Assembly (NCBI GenBank): GCA_947179155.2
Contig: OX359273.1
Coordinates: 42,195,023-42,259,022 of the forward strand
From: Hedera helix
Taxonomy: Eukaryota > Streptophyta > Magnoliopsida > Apiales > Araliaceae
DNA length: 64,000 nucleotides
Direction: 5' to 3'
A program made the translations under genes and the position numbers. Of the stretch, positions 1 to 12,873 are shown piece by piece (position 1 is the first letter of the stretch; the number at the start of each line of letters is the position of its first letter). The notes beneath the pieces are model-generated. The model saw only the letters and a list, made by a program, of their open reading frames with translations. It searched no databases and was not told where the DNA came from.

Positions 1-684
1 TAAAGTCCATTATATTAGAAAGATTAAAGGTAAAAATGGACCGGAATATTCCTGGTAGATTATGGGTACGTTCTATCAGTTAATTATCTTTTCATAGAAT
101 CATAGAGATACTGAATTCCGATGCTATTAATCATTCATATTCATCCCCATTTTTAATTAAGGAATAACATCTCTATGGTTAGGTTAAGGTTCCATATATA
201 ATCATTGAACCTACATCATCATAAACTTAATTATTTAAACGTTTCGTATAATATATAGCTTTCTATATTATATGCTCCTGAGCATTACATTTTGCATAAA
301 GATAGAAATGGTATTTGTGATATGCCTCCACAGAAATTAAAACAAGGAAGAACATTGAGAACATAACAAGGAACTGGATTGATATAACTATGATCAAAAC
401 CAAATCAGTACATCAGACTTTCAAAACCTTTTTTTTCTTACTTTATTGTCATTTTGATCACATGTACTCGCAACATTTGCATGTTCATGCACACTAATTA
501 ACACAAGGAAAACCATATGCTTTGGTGGACATCAGGAATTAACACTCGATCAGCTGTCTCTTAAGAAAAATGCGGCAACACTAAATAAAACCAGTTTTGT
601 CTACATAAACAAAGTATTGATAGATTATAAAGTATAACTCATCAACCGCCAATTTTTATCTAATTACTTAACATTATCAGTCAC

Positions 685-2516
685 TTAATAGTAGACATCC
701 ACAATTTCATCCAAATCTCCTCTAATGGTTAAGAGTTTGGACCAATAATCACAGCTGTCGAGGCAATAACTAGAAGGATTGACAGGCTCTTTGTACCAAT
801 TTTGAGGCATTGGAAGTAACCCGGGATATTCAACATAGTTTGTTGCATAATGATCATCTAATTCCGTGTAAGCGTTTTCCATTGAAAACGGTTTTCTCCA
901 AAAATTTACATGGGGATCTTCAGTTGTTTCGAACGAATTGATACTCACTACTTCTGTCTTCTGACTTTCATAATCTCCAAGAATAGGAGGATTGTTTGAG
1001 GTATCAGAACCAATATTATTTAACATGTATGATGAAATTGGGATTTCTTCATTGATCACTTCTTGCTTTGAAGCTTCTGGAGCATGACTAATAAAGTTGG
1101 AGTAATCACAATTCAATACTGTTCCTATTTGTGATTCCGTACTTCCAATCGGATTGTTGTGGCATCGTTTCTTGAGTTGGGTGTGCCAGCGATTTTTAAT
1201 TTCATTATCAGTTCTTCCGGGAAGCTTTTCAGCAATTGCAGACCATCTGAAATATATATGTAACATAACAAAAACATGTACACTTTGAAAATCTTTCTGT
1301 AAGAATTATTTTAAAACAATGTCCTAGCTAAATGAATTCTAGCAATTTTCTATTTGCGTGGTTGAAAAAATTACATAAATTTGTTTATAAATAAGATTAA
1401 GCTTCTCTCTACAAATTATTATTTTTTTTGGGGGGGGGGGGGGGGGAGGGGAGAGGAGATTTTAGGAATTAAGAAAGAAGAGAAATTAATATGATTAATA
1501 TGCTAGGGCTTTTCGTTAGTTACTTTCTTCCAAAAATCAAGGAGCTCGGCTCCTGTTGATATGGTAGAAACTCAGGTATTGCTCTTGACTATATACAAAA
1601 CAAAGTGAAAACTAATCTGAATTTTCAAGAAGAAAAAAAATAAAATATTTGAAGTTTAATGTTATAGCAAAGTTTAGTTCAACTTGAAGTTAGGAGATTT
1701 GAAGGCTTGAAACACAGAATATTTAAGGTTCTGCTAAAATAGCTAGTCTTAAAGCATTAGAACTTGTTGAATTATTACCTAACGCGGAACACAACTTATC
1801 AATCTAGAAGTTAATCTCGCAGTGTTGAGCCCAACTAGTTCGGGATTAAGACTTAGCTGAGTTGAGTGGAGTTCAAATGAATAGATTACATGTACGTACT
1901 TACCCAGCTCCCATCATTTGACGCATGTTAATTATGATTTCATCTTCCTCCGGAGAATAGTTTCCACGCTTAATATCCGGATTCAAATAATTCACCCACC
2001 TAAGTCTGCAACTCTTCCCACTCCTTGACAAACCTACAAAAACAATAGTACTTCCATTAATTAGCACATATATATACTAGCTCTACATGAAATTATAAAC
2101 AGTGAGAGTTCACGGGCAATTAAGCACACTTTCCTAAACATCAAATTAAACCATTATCAAATTATGCACAAACTGAAAAGCATTCTGCATGAATCAGATT
2201 ATTATATATGACATATACTTCTCACCGGAATGCATGTGTTTAAGCTAGAAAAAAAAAATCAAGAAAAATGAAGTGTTTTTTTCCCTTTTGCAGAATAAAG
2301 GATTGCATTTATCACATGAATTAATGTGGTATCAGGTATGGTTATACCGATCGAAAAATTAGATAATAATAGTTGTAACCCACCAGCAAATTTAGGCATC
2401 TGACACCAGTTCCAAATGCCAAATCTGTTGATATAATTCACCAGCCGCAGATCTTCCTCAGGAGTCCATGCACTTTTCTTGGAAGTCCCCGTGCTTACAC
2501 GGTGTTCACCACTCAT
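685..2516 (-). CDS. R2R3-MYB transcription factor (subgroup-2-like), tandem copy 1
   Basis: Nuclear DNA-binding transcription factor. Spliced model on the minus strand: exons 2516-2384, 2033-1904 and 1246-685, all with GT-AG borders. Lengths 133+130+562 give 825 nt, 274 residues. The R2 repeat starts KKSAWTPEEDLRLV and reads on through GKSCRLRWVNYL; R3 contains LPGRTDNEIKNRWHTQLKKR. The exon 1 and 2 split positions are the usual R2R3-MYB ones. The C-terminal half is acidic and carries an FW-containing block (VNFWRKPFS) that resembles a degenerate subgroup 2 motif (MYB13/14/15 type). The tail has DYWSKLL followed by an acidic end. One oddity: R3 reads GAGWS where the family has an Arg before the Trp. 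A paralogue lies at 9733-11048 in the same orientation. The start is the ATG that opens the R2 exon. Family call is firm; the subgroup is inference. Confidence 0.9.
1430..1446. repeat. Homopolymer of 17 G in MYB intron 2
   Basis: An unbroken run of 17 G on the plus strand, inside the second intron of the first MYB gene, preceded by a T-run and followed by purine-rich sequence. It is C on the transcribed sense of the gene. Confidence 0.95.
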
Positions 2517-3188
2517 TTTCTTTACTAATTTGAGAAAAAATTCATGTTACAAGCAAGTGATTAAGGGGGAGGTGAGTTTTATGACCCTTAAAATTAATGA
2601 ATGAAATTTGCTTCAAAATTTATACTCCGGATTACCAAACTTAATTAAACTAGTCAAACCATAGACAGGGCCCATCCAAGAACATTCACTTAATACTTAT
2701 TAATTTGTATTAATAATTGTCACTAGCAACGTGCAAATTGACGGTGGCCCGTTCACTCGTTTTCGTTTTGTTTTGGTTTTTATTTTTTCCTTGAGTTTTT
2801 GGATCGACAATAGAATGCAGTTCACTCGTTTGTACTTAGACTCTGATCAAATAAGTACGGCGGACTTATTTTACTATCTTAAGATCACAAAATAATAATA
2901 GAGTCAAGAAGATGTGAAGTGGGTCGTTTGGAACTGTTCACTATTGTCTGAATTTATTATTCGTTCGCATGAAGTCTATTTTCTTATTTATGTGAATCTA
3001 CTTTATATTTATAATTGTAACCGTGTACTTAGTTACGAGAATTGATTATATATACTTGTATTAATTGTATCCTAAAGTAAGGGTTCAAACAAAAAATTAC
3101 ATAGTGTAGGAAACTCCAATATTCCTGGGTAATTCTGCTTACATAAATCACAGAAGACTTGAAAATGCATTAGTTGCTGAATACTTGT
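2517..3188. other. Intergenic, 5' flank of first MYB gene
   Basis: AT-rich sequence that must hold the promoter of the minus-strand MYB gene. I see no convincing TATA box close to the ATG and no coding segment. Confidence 0.5.
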
Positions 3189-3843
3189 TGTTGGGGTGTA
3201 AATATTTAAAGGAGTGACTCACTATTAAATATTTTATAAAGTTGCATTAGTGGAGAGATAAGGAACATATTTACTTTATGAGATTTTGGACGGTGGGATA
3301 TTACCAAGAAATATCTTCACATTATTTGATAGATTTCAGAAGAGGCGGTCATTGATATACTTTATATACAAAACATGAGGAAAAATGATGATTATTATCA
3401 GCAGTTTGAACATCAACACCATAAGATACAGAGAATATATCTTCTTTATTACACCAAATATTAGACATAAATACTCTATCTTGATCAGATTTCGGCACAC
3501 ACCGATATATACAAAGTTATAGTGATATATAGCGTGAACAACAAACACCATTTATACACGTCGGTAAACATAAAAGGGTAGTGATATATACTACGTGTAT
3601 GAAGAAATATTGTTGTATCTCATTATAGATCATTATATTTTAACACTTCCAATATCACTTTAGTAAATTTTTGGCGCATCACCCGTGATTTTTTCTTGTA
3701 TTAGATTTTCACGTAAATCATTGTGTTATTATTTTCAGTATTTATTTGATTAAACATCTATCATTTCAGCATAATTTAATTTTTTCATTGCTAACGCGTG
3801 TTGAACTGGCCGTCCCGATAATTTTGACCCGTCCAAAATTTGA
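3189..3843 (+). mobile_element. LTR-like dispersed repeat, copy 1
   Basis: Starts TGTTGGGGTGTAAAT and matches, along about 650 bp with many substitutions and small gaps, the reverse complement of 58433-59178. Shared blocks include the GGTGTAAATATTT start, the ATATCTTCACATTATTT block, the TTCTTCATA region and the CACCCGTG block. The TG start and a purine tract beside the other copy suggest a retrotransposon LTR. Here there is no purine tract upstream, so a solo LTR or 5' LTR remnant is likely. Short reading frames inside it are not genes. Confidence 0.6.
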
Positions 3844-3858
3844 CGTTAACAATTATAA

Positions 3859-4242
3859 AAAAAAAAAAACATATTGGTAAGTTGGTACCAAATGGATTAA
3901 AGTGAAAATTTGAAGATTTCTGAGATAGAAAAGATCGACTTTACTGCATAGTGTAAATTTAAGGAGGGGAAATTAACCAAGAGACAATGTGCATGCCAGG
4001 CCAGGGATGGGACAGCTTGTAGACTAAAGAGCTGATTATTGCATAATTAAAAAAAAACATATTTGGTAAGTTGGTACCAAATGGATTCAAGTGAAAATTT
4101 GAAGATTTCTGAGATAGAAAAGATCGACTTTACTGCCTTATAGTGTAAATTTAAGGAGGGGAAATTAACCAAGAGACAATGTGCATGCCAGGCCAGGGAT
4201 TGGACAGCTTGTAGACTAAAGAGCTGATTATTGCATAATTAA
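3859..4242. repeat. Tandem duplication, ~190 bp x 2
   Basis: Two nearly identical units, each starting with an A-run plus ACATATTGG and ending GCATAATTAA. They are offset by 189-192 bp and differ only by a few substitutions and small indels, so the duplication is fairly recent. No coding content. Confidence 0.9.
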
Positions 4243-4530
4243 GTATTCCCTTTCCTTTGGTTCCAAAATTCAACATCCTCACTTTTCTTTCTATTTTATA
4301 TCGGAAAGTAATTTTTTATTTTGAGATGAAGGTAGTAGTAGCATTATCTTTTTTAGATAAAAATTAAATGAATTTATATTTATTTTAAATTAAAACTTAT
4401 TTTAAATTGTCTTTTTTTTTTTAAAATGTAAAGCATACTTTAAGCTAAGTTTGGCTACAATATGCTTTAAAAATTATAATTTTTTTTAATATTTTCTTAA
4501 TCCAACCATGATGAAAATATTAAAGCAAGA

Positions 4531-4660
4531 GAATTAATATTTTTACGAGGAAAATTGATATTTTCGCAAGGTTCAAATCACATGAATAGTAAGTGGTACT
4601 CACTTTCATGTGAATAAAGCCTTACGAAAATATCAATTTCTTTTGTGAAAATATTAATTC
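4531..4660. repeat. Foldback element (imperfect 130-bp hairpin)
   Basis: The left arm begins GAATTAATATTTT and the right arm ends with its inverse, AATATTAATTC. The arms pair over about 55 bp each (core TTGATATTTTCG with CGAAAATATCAA) around a short centre. This is typical of a small MITE or foldback element. I could not identify a clear target-site duplication. Confidence 0.6.
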
Positions 4661-7237
4661 CCAAACAAGAGGAGATATTGTCATTTTCTAGGAACTTTAT
4701 AGCGTAAGACCTTATTTAAAATCAAAAGAAATAATAAATCTGTAGCATTGAAATTACACTGAAATTTCAATACATACATCAATGGGTTCTACTTCGTAGA
4801 ATTACATAAATACTGTTAGACCTTATTTTTTTTATGTTTTCATTATCTATATGGGTAGAGTTTAAAGAAAAAATTTTAAAGTATTATTTTTAGAATATTT
4901 CATAGCTAAATTTAGTTAAGACATGTTTTATATTCTATGCTTTTAAAAAAAATTAATATTAATTTTATAAATTATTGAGGAAATATTTAAATATGCATGT
5001 GAATAGCATGAAAAATTAAGAGCTTTACTAAATATTGTCAAACAACGTTGTTTGACGCCCATATTCTTCGGTTCATACATTGTATGTAGTCAAGGTTATC
5101 ATTATTTTATATGAGACGATTGAGATTGTTATCACCATACTTACCACGGGGACAGCTAGCAATTAATTTTTGAAGGGTAGGATCCTTCACGTGCGATTAA
5201 CATGCAGATAGTGACACTTAGGTAAAAGATAATATTCTAATTTTTAAAAGAGAAAAAAGACTCTACAAAATTATCGCGTAAAAATATAAGTCATTAAAAA
5301 AAAATGATAGGAGAAGAAATAAATAAGAGATCAAAGTTCATTGAACTTAAGGGTGAATAATAACTCGAATATAACCAAAAATCGTCCGGATCGAACTTAA
5401 TTGATAATAAACTAAATTAAAAATTATAAAATTAATAAACCGGTAGATAGTAAACAAAAATAACCGGAATTCGGCATGTCGTTGGGGTTTAGTTTCAAAA
5501 AACACTAACACCGACCAAAATTTTAAAATTATAATATAATTATATATTTTATATACTTAACTAATAATGTATGGTTCTTATCTAGATGGTTTTCTGCATA
5601 TTGAGTTTCCTCATTGTGCTTTTGTATGCTAGTAGGTGCTAATTATATATCATTTGGAATGGTATAATGGTGGTCATGTATAAATTTTTAGATTCCTATT
5701 TAAATGTGTTGAACTTTGGTCAAGTACTTTAGATTCCTATATAAATTTTTAGATTTCTATTTCCGTTCTATAAATGCCTAATTGTTTTCACCTTCATATT
5801 TTCCTTCTTGCAAATTTCAAATATGATTCTTATATTAATTATAAAGTTTTGATAAATTATAATTAATCTGTGAATTTGTCATAATTTATAATTTTCCATA
5901 TTATTATATGAATCGTTATTTTAAAGGAAAGAGAAAACAAAATTAAAAAAAAATATTTATTATGTTAGTACTTAGTGAATTTGGATTCCTAGATAATTTT
6001 TCTCAATAATAGTTTTCATTATTAATTATTAGTCTACATCATTTAGTTATTAATCATCTCTCTTTTATTATTTTTAATTTATCTGAAATATAACTTAGAG
6101 ATATTTAAAATTAATTTAATTTATATAATGTGATATGTATTTGCTAAATTTATAATAGATGTTATGCACTTATAATTATATATTTTTATCATATCAGTTA
6201 CCTTTTTGTGGGCTCGCTACAAATACAACCACTAATCCACCAAGTACTTATAATATTGAAAATTAATTTATAAAATGTTTAATGTTCAATTTTCTTAGTT
6301 AAAGTGGCCCATAATATAGGATAGTATGTAATTTAAAGAAAATATGACATGATGTTATTGGGTCATTCCTGACGTAGGCAAAAATTGGACAAACAAAAGA
6401 TGGACTTGCGTTTGAGCAGAATATCTATAGCTCCAGTTAATTTATACCAGATCTAGGCGGTAAGATATTGAAAGGTTTCTTCATTTTGTTGCCAACTTGC
6501 CATGGCATATGTATATATGTATGTGTATATATAGTATTGAAGTAAAAAATATTATTATACGTGCATGAGTAAGCCACAAGAGAGCTAGCTAGCAGATGAT
6601 TTTATGTTATGTTCATTAAATTTATGCATCACATAAGCACCAAATGCAACTTTTTTTTAACACAATAAAAAGTTTTTTTTATTTTTTTATGCAAAAAGAG
6701 TTTCATTTGTATAAAAAAGAATTACATTGTATATTTATTTGGTGAACAAATTCGTTAGACATAACATTTAAAAATGTTTTTTTTATACTAATGCTATATC
6801 CCAAAAATTATATGTACTATATATATTTCCCACTTGCATATATAAATGATACTAATAAAAAATGATACTCCTAGAGGTTTCATGATCGAGAGGGGGAAAA
6901 GCCTTTCCACATACTAAAGATTTAAAATTAATTACTCGCAGTTTGACACCAAAAACATTTTAAACTCTTTTTATTTTTTTATTTCTTTTTTTTGTTGTTG
7001 TGTGTGGCTGAATGGAGACAGCAAGTATGCACGGAAACAGATAGCATTAATCTGGATATATATATATACGCGGATATGAAAGGTCCAACCACTATCCGAG
7101 CGTGTTGAAAGAGGAAGTCAATTTGAAATATGTGATTTCATTTTAATAGAAAGTAAGCTCAATTTTCCGAATAAGCGTGTGCAGGATCTTTCTCTCGGTC
7201 AAACTTGGAAACGTTTTCATGGAATATTTCATTTGTC

Positions 7238-7341
7238 AATATATATATATATATATATATATATATTGACAAACCGTTGTCCTTCGTTAAAGGAGATATG
7301 TTTGATATATCAAATAAAAAAATATGTTTTTGATTCTTTCT

Positions 7342-7393
<52 letters not shown>
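7238..7393. repeat. Two (TA)n microsatellites
   Basis: TA repeats at about 7238-7267 and 7345-7393, separated by roughly 80 bp. An open frame across them is only repeated Tyr-Ile and is not a gene. Confidence 0.9.
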
Positions 7394-7397
<4 letters not shown>

Positions 7398-7918
7398 TAA
7401 AGAATTGGACAACTGAATCAACTTAAAAAGTAAAGCGAAAATAACAACAAAATTATGATTTGAGTTAATTTCTTGGTGTAGTACCTAATTCCGGCATATA
7501 ACGTAACATTGTACACCCTCCAATTCACAAAATAAAAAAAAAAAGTTCCGTTACAAATTTTAATAATATTTTTTTGTTACATTTTTTATCACACTTTTAT
7601 GAATTGTGATGGTAGATATATATTCAGATTTTATATATCATCGATATATAATTTGACTCTTATTTGTAATCGACAAATAAATTTGATTTTGTAGAAAGGA
7701 GGGAGGGGATAATATTAAACATGGTTATTCTTTTTCTTCTGAGCTTTGAGTAGAGAAACTCAAACGAAGAAAATCTAATATACTATAGAGAGAGAAACGA
7801 GAGGCTATTCGTACATTATTCGAACAAATAAATAAGAGCAAAGCTAGGTATTCTCCACCAACTGAGAAGCTTATCACGCAAAGGGTATTCGGTGACATGA
7901 AATTATCTTCTTTTTTCC

Positions 7919-7919
<1 letters not shown>

Positions 7920-7957
<38 letters not shown>
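7920..7957. repeat. Homopolymer of 38 C
   Basis: An uninterrupted C run flanked by T-rich sequence. It is unusually long for plant DNA, could form i-motif or G-quadruplex structures, and its exact length is uncertain in any assembly. Confidence 0.9.
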
Positions 7958-7958
<1 letters not shown>

Positions 7959-9662
7959 ACCTTTATTTTTTTTTAACGAGGAACTAGATAGATGACAGTC
8001 AATTATAATATGTAACTACCTATAGCATATGCGTTTACAAGTAAGATTGAGATCTTCACAAAAATGTCAAATAATTATACGTAACATTTTGCCCAAAACT
8101 AAAATTAAAGAATTATAAATATGACAACAATAGCGAGGAACAAAGATGACGATGACAAGCAAGCATTTTATCGCAATGAGGCCTAGCTACATCAGATATC
8201 CCCGTAAAAATGAGAGATCATTTCTTGAGTCGATTTCTTCCTCATCATATCATCTCCAGCATATATGTATGGTCCCGTAAAAATCGTGTTGTATTAAGCA
8301 AAGTCGTGTTAGGTCAAAAATATTATACTAAATAGGTCAACATTAACCCAACATTTATTTAATCGTATCAAGATACTTATCACTAACTTGTTTATTAATG
8401 ATGTTAAACGTGTCAACTAGTTAAACATTTAGTATACAAATTAAAATTTTAAAGTAAAAAAAAACACAATGTCATTCACCTATTTATTAATTAATAACAC
8501 TATTCATTTATTACAAAAAAAATATATTTAACAAAATACAAGATAATGTATTTAGAAAAGTAACTAAAAAAATAAAACTCGATATTTAAGATAAATAATA
8601 ACTCCAAATTATATTTATTTTTTAATTATTTTAAATAAATATATTTAATCGTCTCAAATGTGTCAATTTGTTAATAACTCACTTAAGCCCATGGACTAAG
8701 AGAGGGCCATGCGGGCATCCGGAGAGTGGGGCCTCGAAATTGCAACCTCGGGCCCTTCACACCCCACATAAACATTAATTAGAAAGGTAGACACTCTCAC
8801 ACTTTATACGTATATATATATATTGATTGATCTTTTGTCTTTCAATATATAATGTTCACTAACGCATGAAGGTACATCCTCTGTCCACCGTGAGAACATG
8901 TTGTGCAAGATCATTGGTGGGACCAAGGGAACACTAGAGGCATCTACTAAAGCATTATCAAAACCTATAATAAATCAGTAAATATTGAAAATGAATTGAA
9001 ACTTATTGGAAATGACTCATTTTGTACTCGAGAAACCTATATATGAACAAGCACTGGTTTTACTTCCCACCTATACATGAGCTACTCTAGGTCGGGGGTA
9101 CATATAGGTCGTGATGGGAAAGTTATAGAACTTTTCTATACTTCGTGTTTGAAGCGAGTACTTCATTTAATTTTCTCGACAGTGTTGAGCTTATTCGCTA
9201 GCTAACAAAGGGATTTTCTACCCATCCTAAGTGTTGTGGACATCTGCCAAATACAATCATTCACTTTCATCCCCTTCTTAGGAATAACACCTCTAAAATT
9301 TAGGTTACAACTCAGCTTGTAAACTTCCTAAACTTAATGAGACAATGTATATGTCAATAACCATTGAACATCATCAGTAGAGTATGTAAACATATCATAA
9401 TAACCTTTTAATAACTGTCTTAGCTAGCATTACATTTAGATACTCCTATTAATTCCATTAGCATGCATAAACATAGAAATTTTATTCATGTGCATTCCGC
9501 ATAGAAAACAAGTAAACTGCACCTTAAAGACATCAAAGAAATTTGAGTACTTCAATTAATTGCATTCTCACAACAATCTATATATCAAGCTCTCACCCTC
9601 TTGTACATACAAATATGAGACAAATTAACAATTCATTTGGGGAATACTCTTAATTATGCCAC

Positions 9663-9732
9663 TTAAAAATGGACATTAAAACCGTTCATTATTCCATCCA
9701 AATCTTCTAGGGATAATATATCAAACCAATAG
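9663..9732 (-). pseudogene. Out-of-frame remnant of the MYB copy 2 C-terminal tail
   Basis: Directly after the stop of the second MYB gene, another frame encodes YDYWFDILSLEDLDGI and a few more residues, then TAA at 9665-9663. It aligns with the DYWSKLL...DLDEI end of the first MYB gene. Two extra bases in the TATATATG tract at 9733-9740 would put it in frame. Confidence 0.7.
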
Positions 9733-10851
9733 TCATATATAGTTGTTGGAGTCGTATGGAATCATGGCCTCATGGCACCAATCCTGAGCCATTGAGAGTT
9801 CAAATACAGGATCAACATATGATCCTGCATGCTCATTTTCCATCCACACGTCATCCAATGAAAAGGGTTCTCTCCAGAAACTTATACAGGGATCTTCAGT
9901 TGTGTTGAATGTACCCATATAATTATCTTCAAGAGTAGGAATAAAGCTTGATAACGCACCAGTAGTCAAATTGTCTGGTGTCATTAATATTGAGACTTCA
10001 AAACCTTCTGGCTTTGAAGGTTCTGGAGCACTAAAAGATATCATATTAGTAGCTTCAATTGATTCCTCTTGACTGGAATTATCATAATCCCATATAAATG
10101 TATCTTTTTGTGATTCTGTACTTTCCACCAGATTAATGTTGTTTGATCGTTTCTTGAGGTGAGCGTGCCAGCGATTTTTTATTTGATTATCAGTTCTTCC
10201 AGGAAGGCTTGCTGCTATTTCGGACCATCTGAAATATATAACAATGCAAAAAGGTACTTCGTATATCTTGGACTTGCTCGCTAAAAACGTGTTAAGGTAC
10301 CACGTGATAGTAAAGTTTCACATCGAAACACAAGAAGAAAGATTGATGACATATATATTCTAATGGACCATAGACACAATAGGTTAACTTTTTGGGTCAA
10401 AATGTGATTTCAGATGAGTATATGTGGATCGAATATTCCCAACAATTGGTATCAGAGTAATGATATAGATTGCACATATTCTCAACAACATACAACTAAA
10501 AGTGGAAAAAAATGTGAAAACATATATATATCAATTAAGATAGACATATATAAGATACCTAGTTCCCATTATTTTATGTTTTTTGATTATGATATCATCT
10601 TCTTCCTTGGTGAAGTTTCCATGCTTAACACAAGGATTTAAATAATTTACCCACCGAAGTCTACAACTCTTCCCACATCTCAACAAACCTACAAAACAAG
10701 AATTTAGCATGATCAAAATATAGAAGCTAATATTTATGCACTTTTATAGCATAAAATATCGTGCAAAGAGTGAAAAGGAATGCAGTCAGATTAATGCATC
10801 TGAGCCAGTCCAGTTATATATACAAGTTCAACGGAACATAGGACTATATAC

Positions 10852-10918
<67 letters not shown>

Positions 10919-11048
10919 GGCACCCGTACCTACCAGCCTGTTTTGGCATTTGCCTCCAGTTCGAGATACCATATCTCTTGATATAAGTTATCAACTTTAT
11001 GTCTTCCTCACGAGTCCATGCACCTTTCTTCAAATCCCCCTTACTCAT
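9733..11048 (-). CDS. R2R3-MYB transcription factor, tandem copy 2, C-terminus truncated
   Basis: Paralogue of the gene at 685-2516, with the same three-exon structure and phases: 11048-10934, 10688-10559 and 10228-9733. Lengths 115+130+496 give 741 nt, 246 residues. R2 starts LKKGAWTREEDIKLI and continues through GKSCRLRWVNYL; R3 has MGTRWSEIA and LPGRTDNQIKNRWHAHLKKR, so the DNA-binding domain is intact and more canonical than in copy 1. The C-terminal half keeps the ISFWREPFS block. The frame stops in a TATATATGA tract, but the next frame continues with DYW...DLDGI, matching the tail of copy 1. A loss of one TA unit therefore removed about 24 residues. The protein may still bind DNA. The TA-rich intron 1 also differs from copy 1. 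Confidence 0.88.
10857..10913. repeat. (TA)n microsatellite in MYB copy 2 intron 1
   Basis: About 28 TA units lying about 20 bp from the intron 1 donor site. Confidence 0.95.
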
Positions 11049-11102
11049 AATTATTTGCTTTGAGAAAAATTAATTGGGGATTGCTGGTATAGTACTCGAT
11101 CT

Positions 11103-11116
11103 AAATATATATACAA
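11103..11116 (-). promoter_or_regulatory. Possible TATA box of MYB copy 2
   Basis: A TATATATATTT tract on the minus strand about 60 bp upstream of the ATG at 11048, a suitable distance for a short 5' UTR. TA-rich tracts are common here, so this is only suggestive. Confidence 0.3.
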
Positions 11117-11776
11117 GGGGTGGCCCCACACCGGCGGCAGTGGGGGGCCCGCCCCAGGGATATTTTTAAAGAATTTCTATACATATGGGTGCTGCTTGGA
11201 AGTTTAGAAAATAAAAGATGCATAAGTTTAATATTTTGTAGGATTATTAAAATGAATTGCTCGGTCAGTAGTGCCGATCAAGTTAACAGTAACCCAATTT
11301 GTATAAAAGCTTGCCAGGTTTTACAGAACGTCAATTTGTATAGGCCAATCAGGTTGTCTCCGAATTCCATCCAATTAATTCTTTATACTCTTATCAAATA
11401 AGTAAATTTCAAAGACACTTTGTTTCTGAGTAAAAAAGAAAAGAATAAAAAATTTAATTAGAATAAAAAATTTAAAAAATTTCAATGTGTTCTTTCTAAG
11501 TTTTAAATAAAAAATTTAAAAATGTTATTTTCTTACGTTTTTGGCTTCCAATAAAAAAAAAATTATTTTTATAAATTTATTCTTCTATAGGTGAGAATTT
11601 TTATTGCACACCCAATCAGATATTTTAAAGTTCAATGTATGTTCAGCTGGAGTCCCCATCTTTCCGTTGAGCCAGTCCTGTCCGATAGCTGCAATTAATC
11701 ATCAAAATAATACTCTAAGAGCTAAATCACAATGCTGATTTTGAGCCATTCATTCAAGTTTTTATAGAATCCAAAC

Positions 11777-11825
<49 letters not shown>

Positions 11826-12873
11826 CCATCTATAGTAACTTGTTGCTGGATGTACTGCTGTAGCAACTACATGTAGAGATCAATTTGACTGAGAAATTGT
11901 CTGTCACTAGAGCTACTAGCGGCAAGGCCTTATTGTTTTATTTGGCCCTGCCTCTAGAAGCTCGAGCAACAAACACTTTCTCAGTTAAATTGGCTCCTAT
12001 ATGTGAGTACTACAACAGTACTCTGGTTGCTATGAATGAATACTCATATATATATATATATACAGAGTCGGTCCTGGGTTTTCTAAGGCCCGTGGCAAAT
12101 TTTCTCAAGTGTTTCCCTTTATACAAATTAAACAAATAAATAAATAAAATATCAATTAATTAATTTTATTAAAATTATATGAATTTACAAAAGATAAGGA
12201 AGAACACTTTGGGTCTCATTAAAATCTTGTTTGGGAAAAACCCAATGGGATAAAATCTCAAACGAAGGAAAAAGAGTACCTCGGATTGTAAATATTGCAT
12301 TAAAAAATAAAAACTACATATTTGAGTCTATATGTTTCCTTCCGAATCTCCATAAGCATTTCTTGATTTGATCAATCTTCTTTTCATCCTCCACAATTAA
12401 TCGAAGTAAAGAATCATCACATGTAACTACAAAATAAAAATAATAATGAAATCTGAACCACAAAATATCATTAAAATAATTTATTTGCACAATAGTAAAA
12501 TAGTAAAATAATTTATGGAACGAAGGATGTAATTTAGTTGCACAATAATAAAAGTATAAATTAAACGAGTTAATTAAAATAATTAATAAAATAAATATTA
12601 TTTACTTAATTAGTTGGTTTGTTCCACAAAAAGTTTTAAAATAAATTATGGATTAATTCCATAATTGATGAAATGATTTTTATACATATTAGCTATGTAT
12701 AATGATACAATTATGATTAATATTTCATAATTTGGTGTAATTATAATTATAATACATGTATTAAATTATAATATATGTATTAGTATATAATATATATGTA
12801 TAAATATTTTATATACGGATGGATGTATATATATATATATAGTCTGTCAATTTATTTGACTGACTGTATTTTG
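11117..12873. other. Intergenic with microsatellites and transposon-like fragments
   Basis: No gene found. 11118-11160 is a GC-rich patch (GGCCCC, GGGGCC words) unlike its surroundings. 11777-11821 is a compound (TA)n(GA)n repeat. 12045-12062 is a TA tract followed by a CAGAGTCGGTCCTGGG start of the type seen at the ends of some plant transposon remnants. The remainder is AT-rich. Confidence 0.5.

Larger units (their letters stand above)
4661..9662. other. AT-rich intergenic region between the two MYB genes
   Basis: No gene found. Around 5340-5520 there is a run of ACCGG- and CCGACC-type words like those in hAT subterminal regions, probably a hAT remnant. Most of the rest is low-complexity AT-rich sequence with TA microsatellites and a long C run, both listed separately. 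Confidence 0.5.

Noticed and set aside
7179..7400. Open frame through TA repeats
   Set aside because: Mostly alternating Tyr and Ile from (TA)n; no real coding content.
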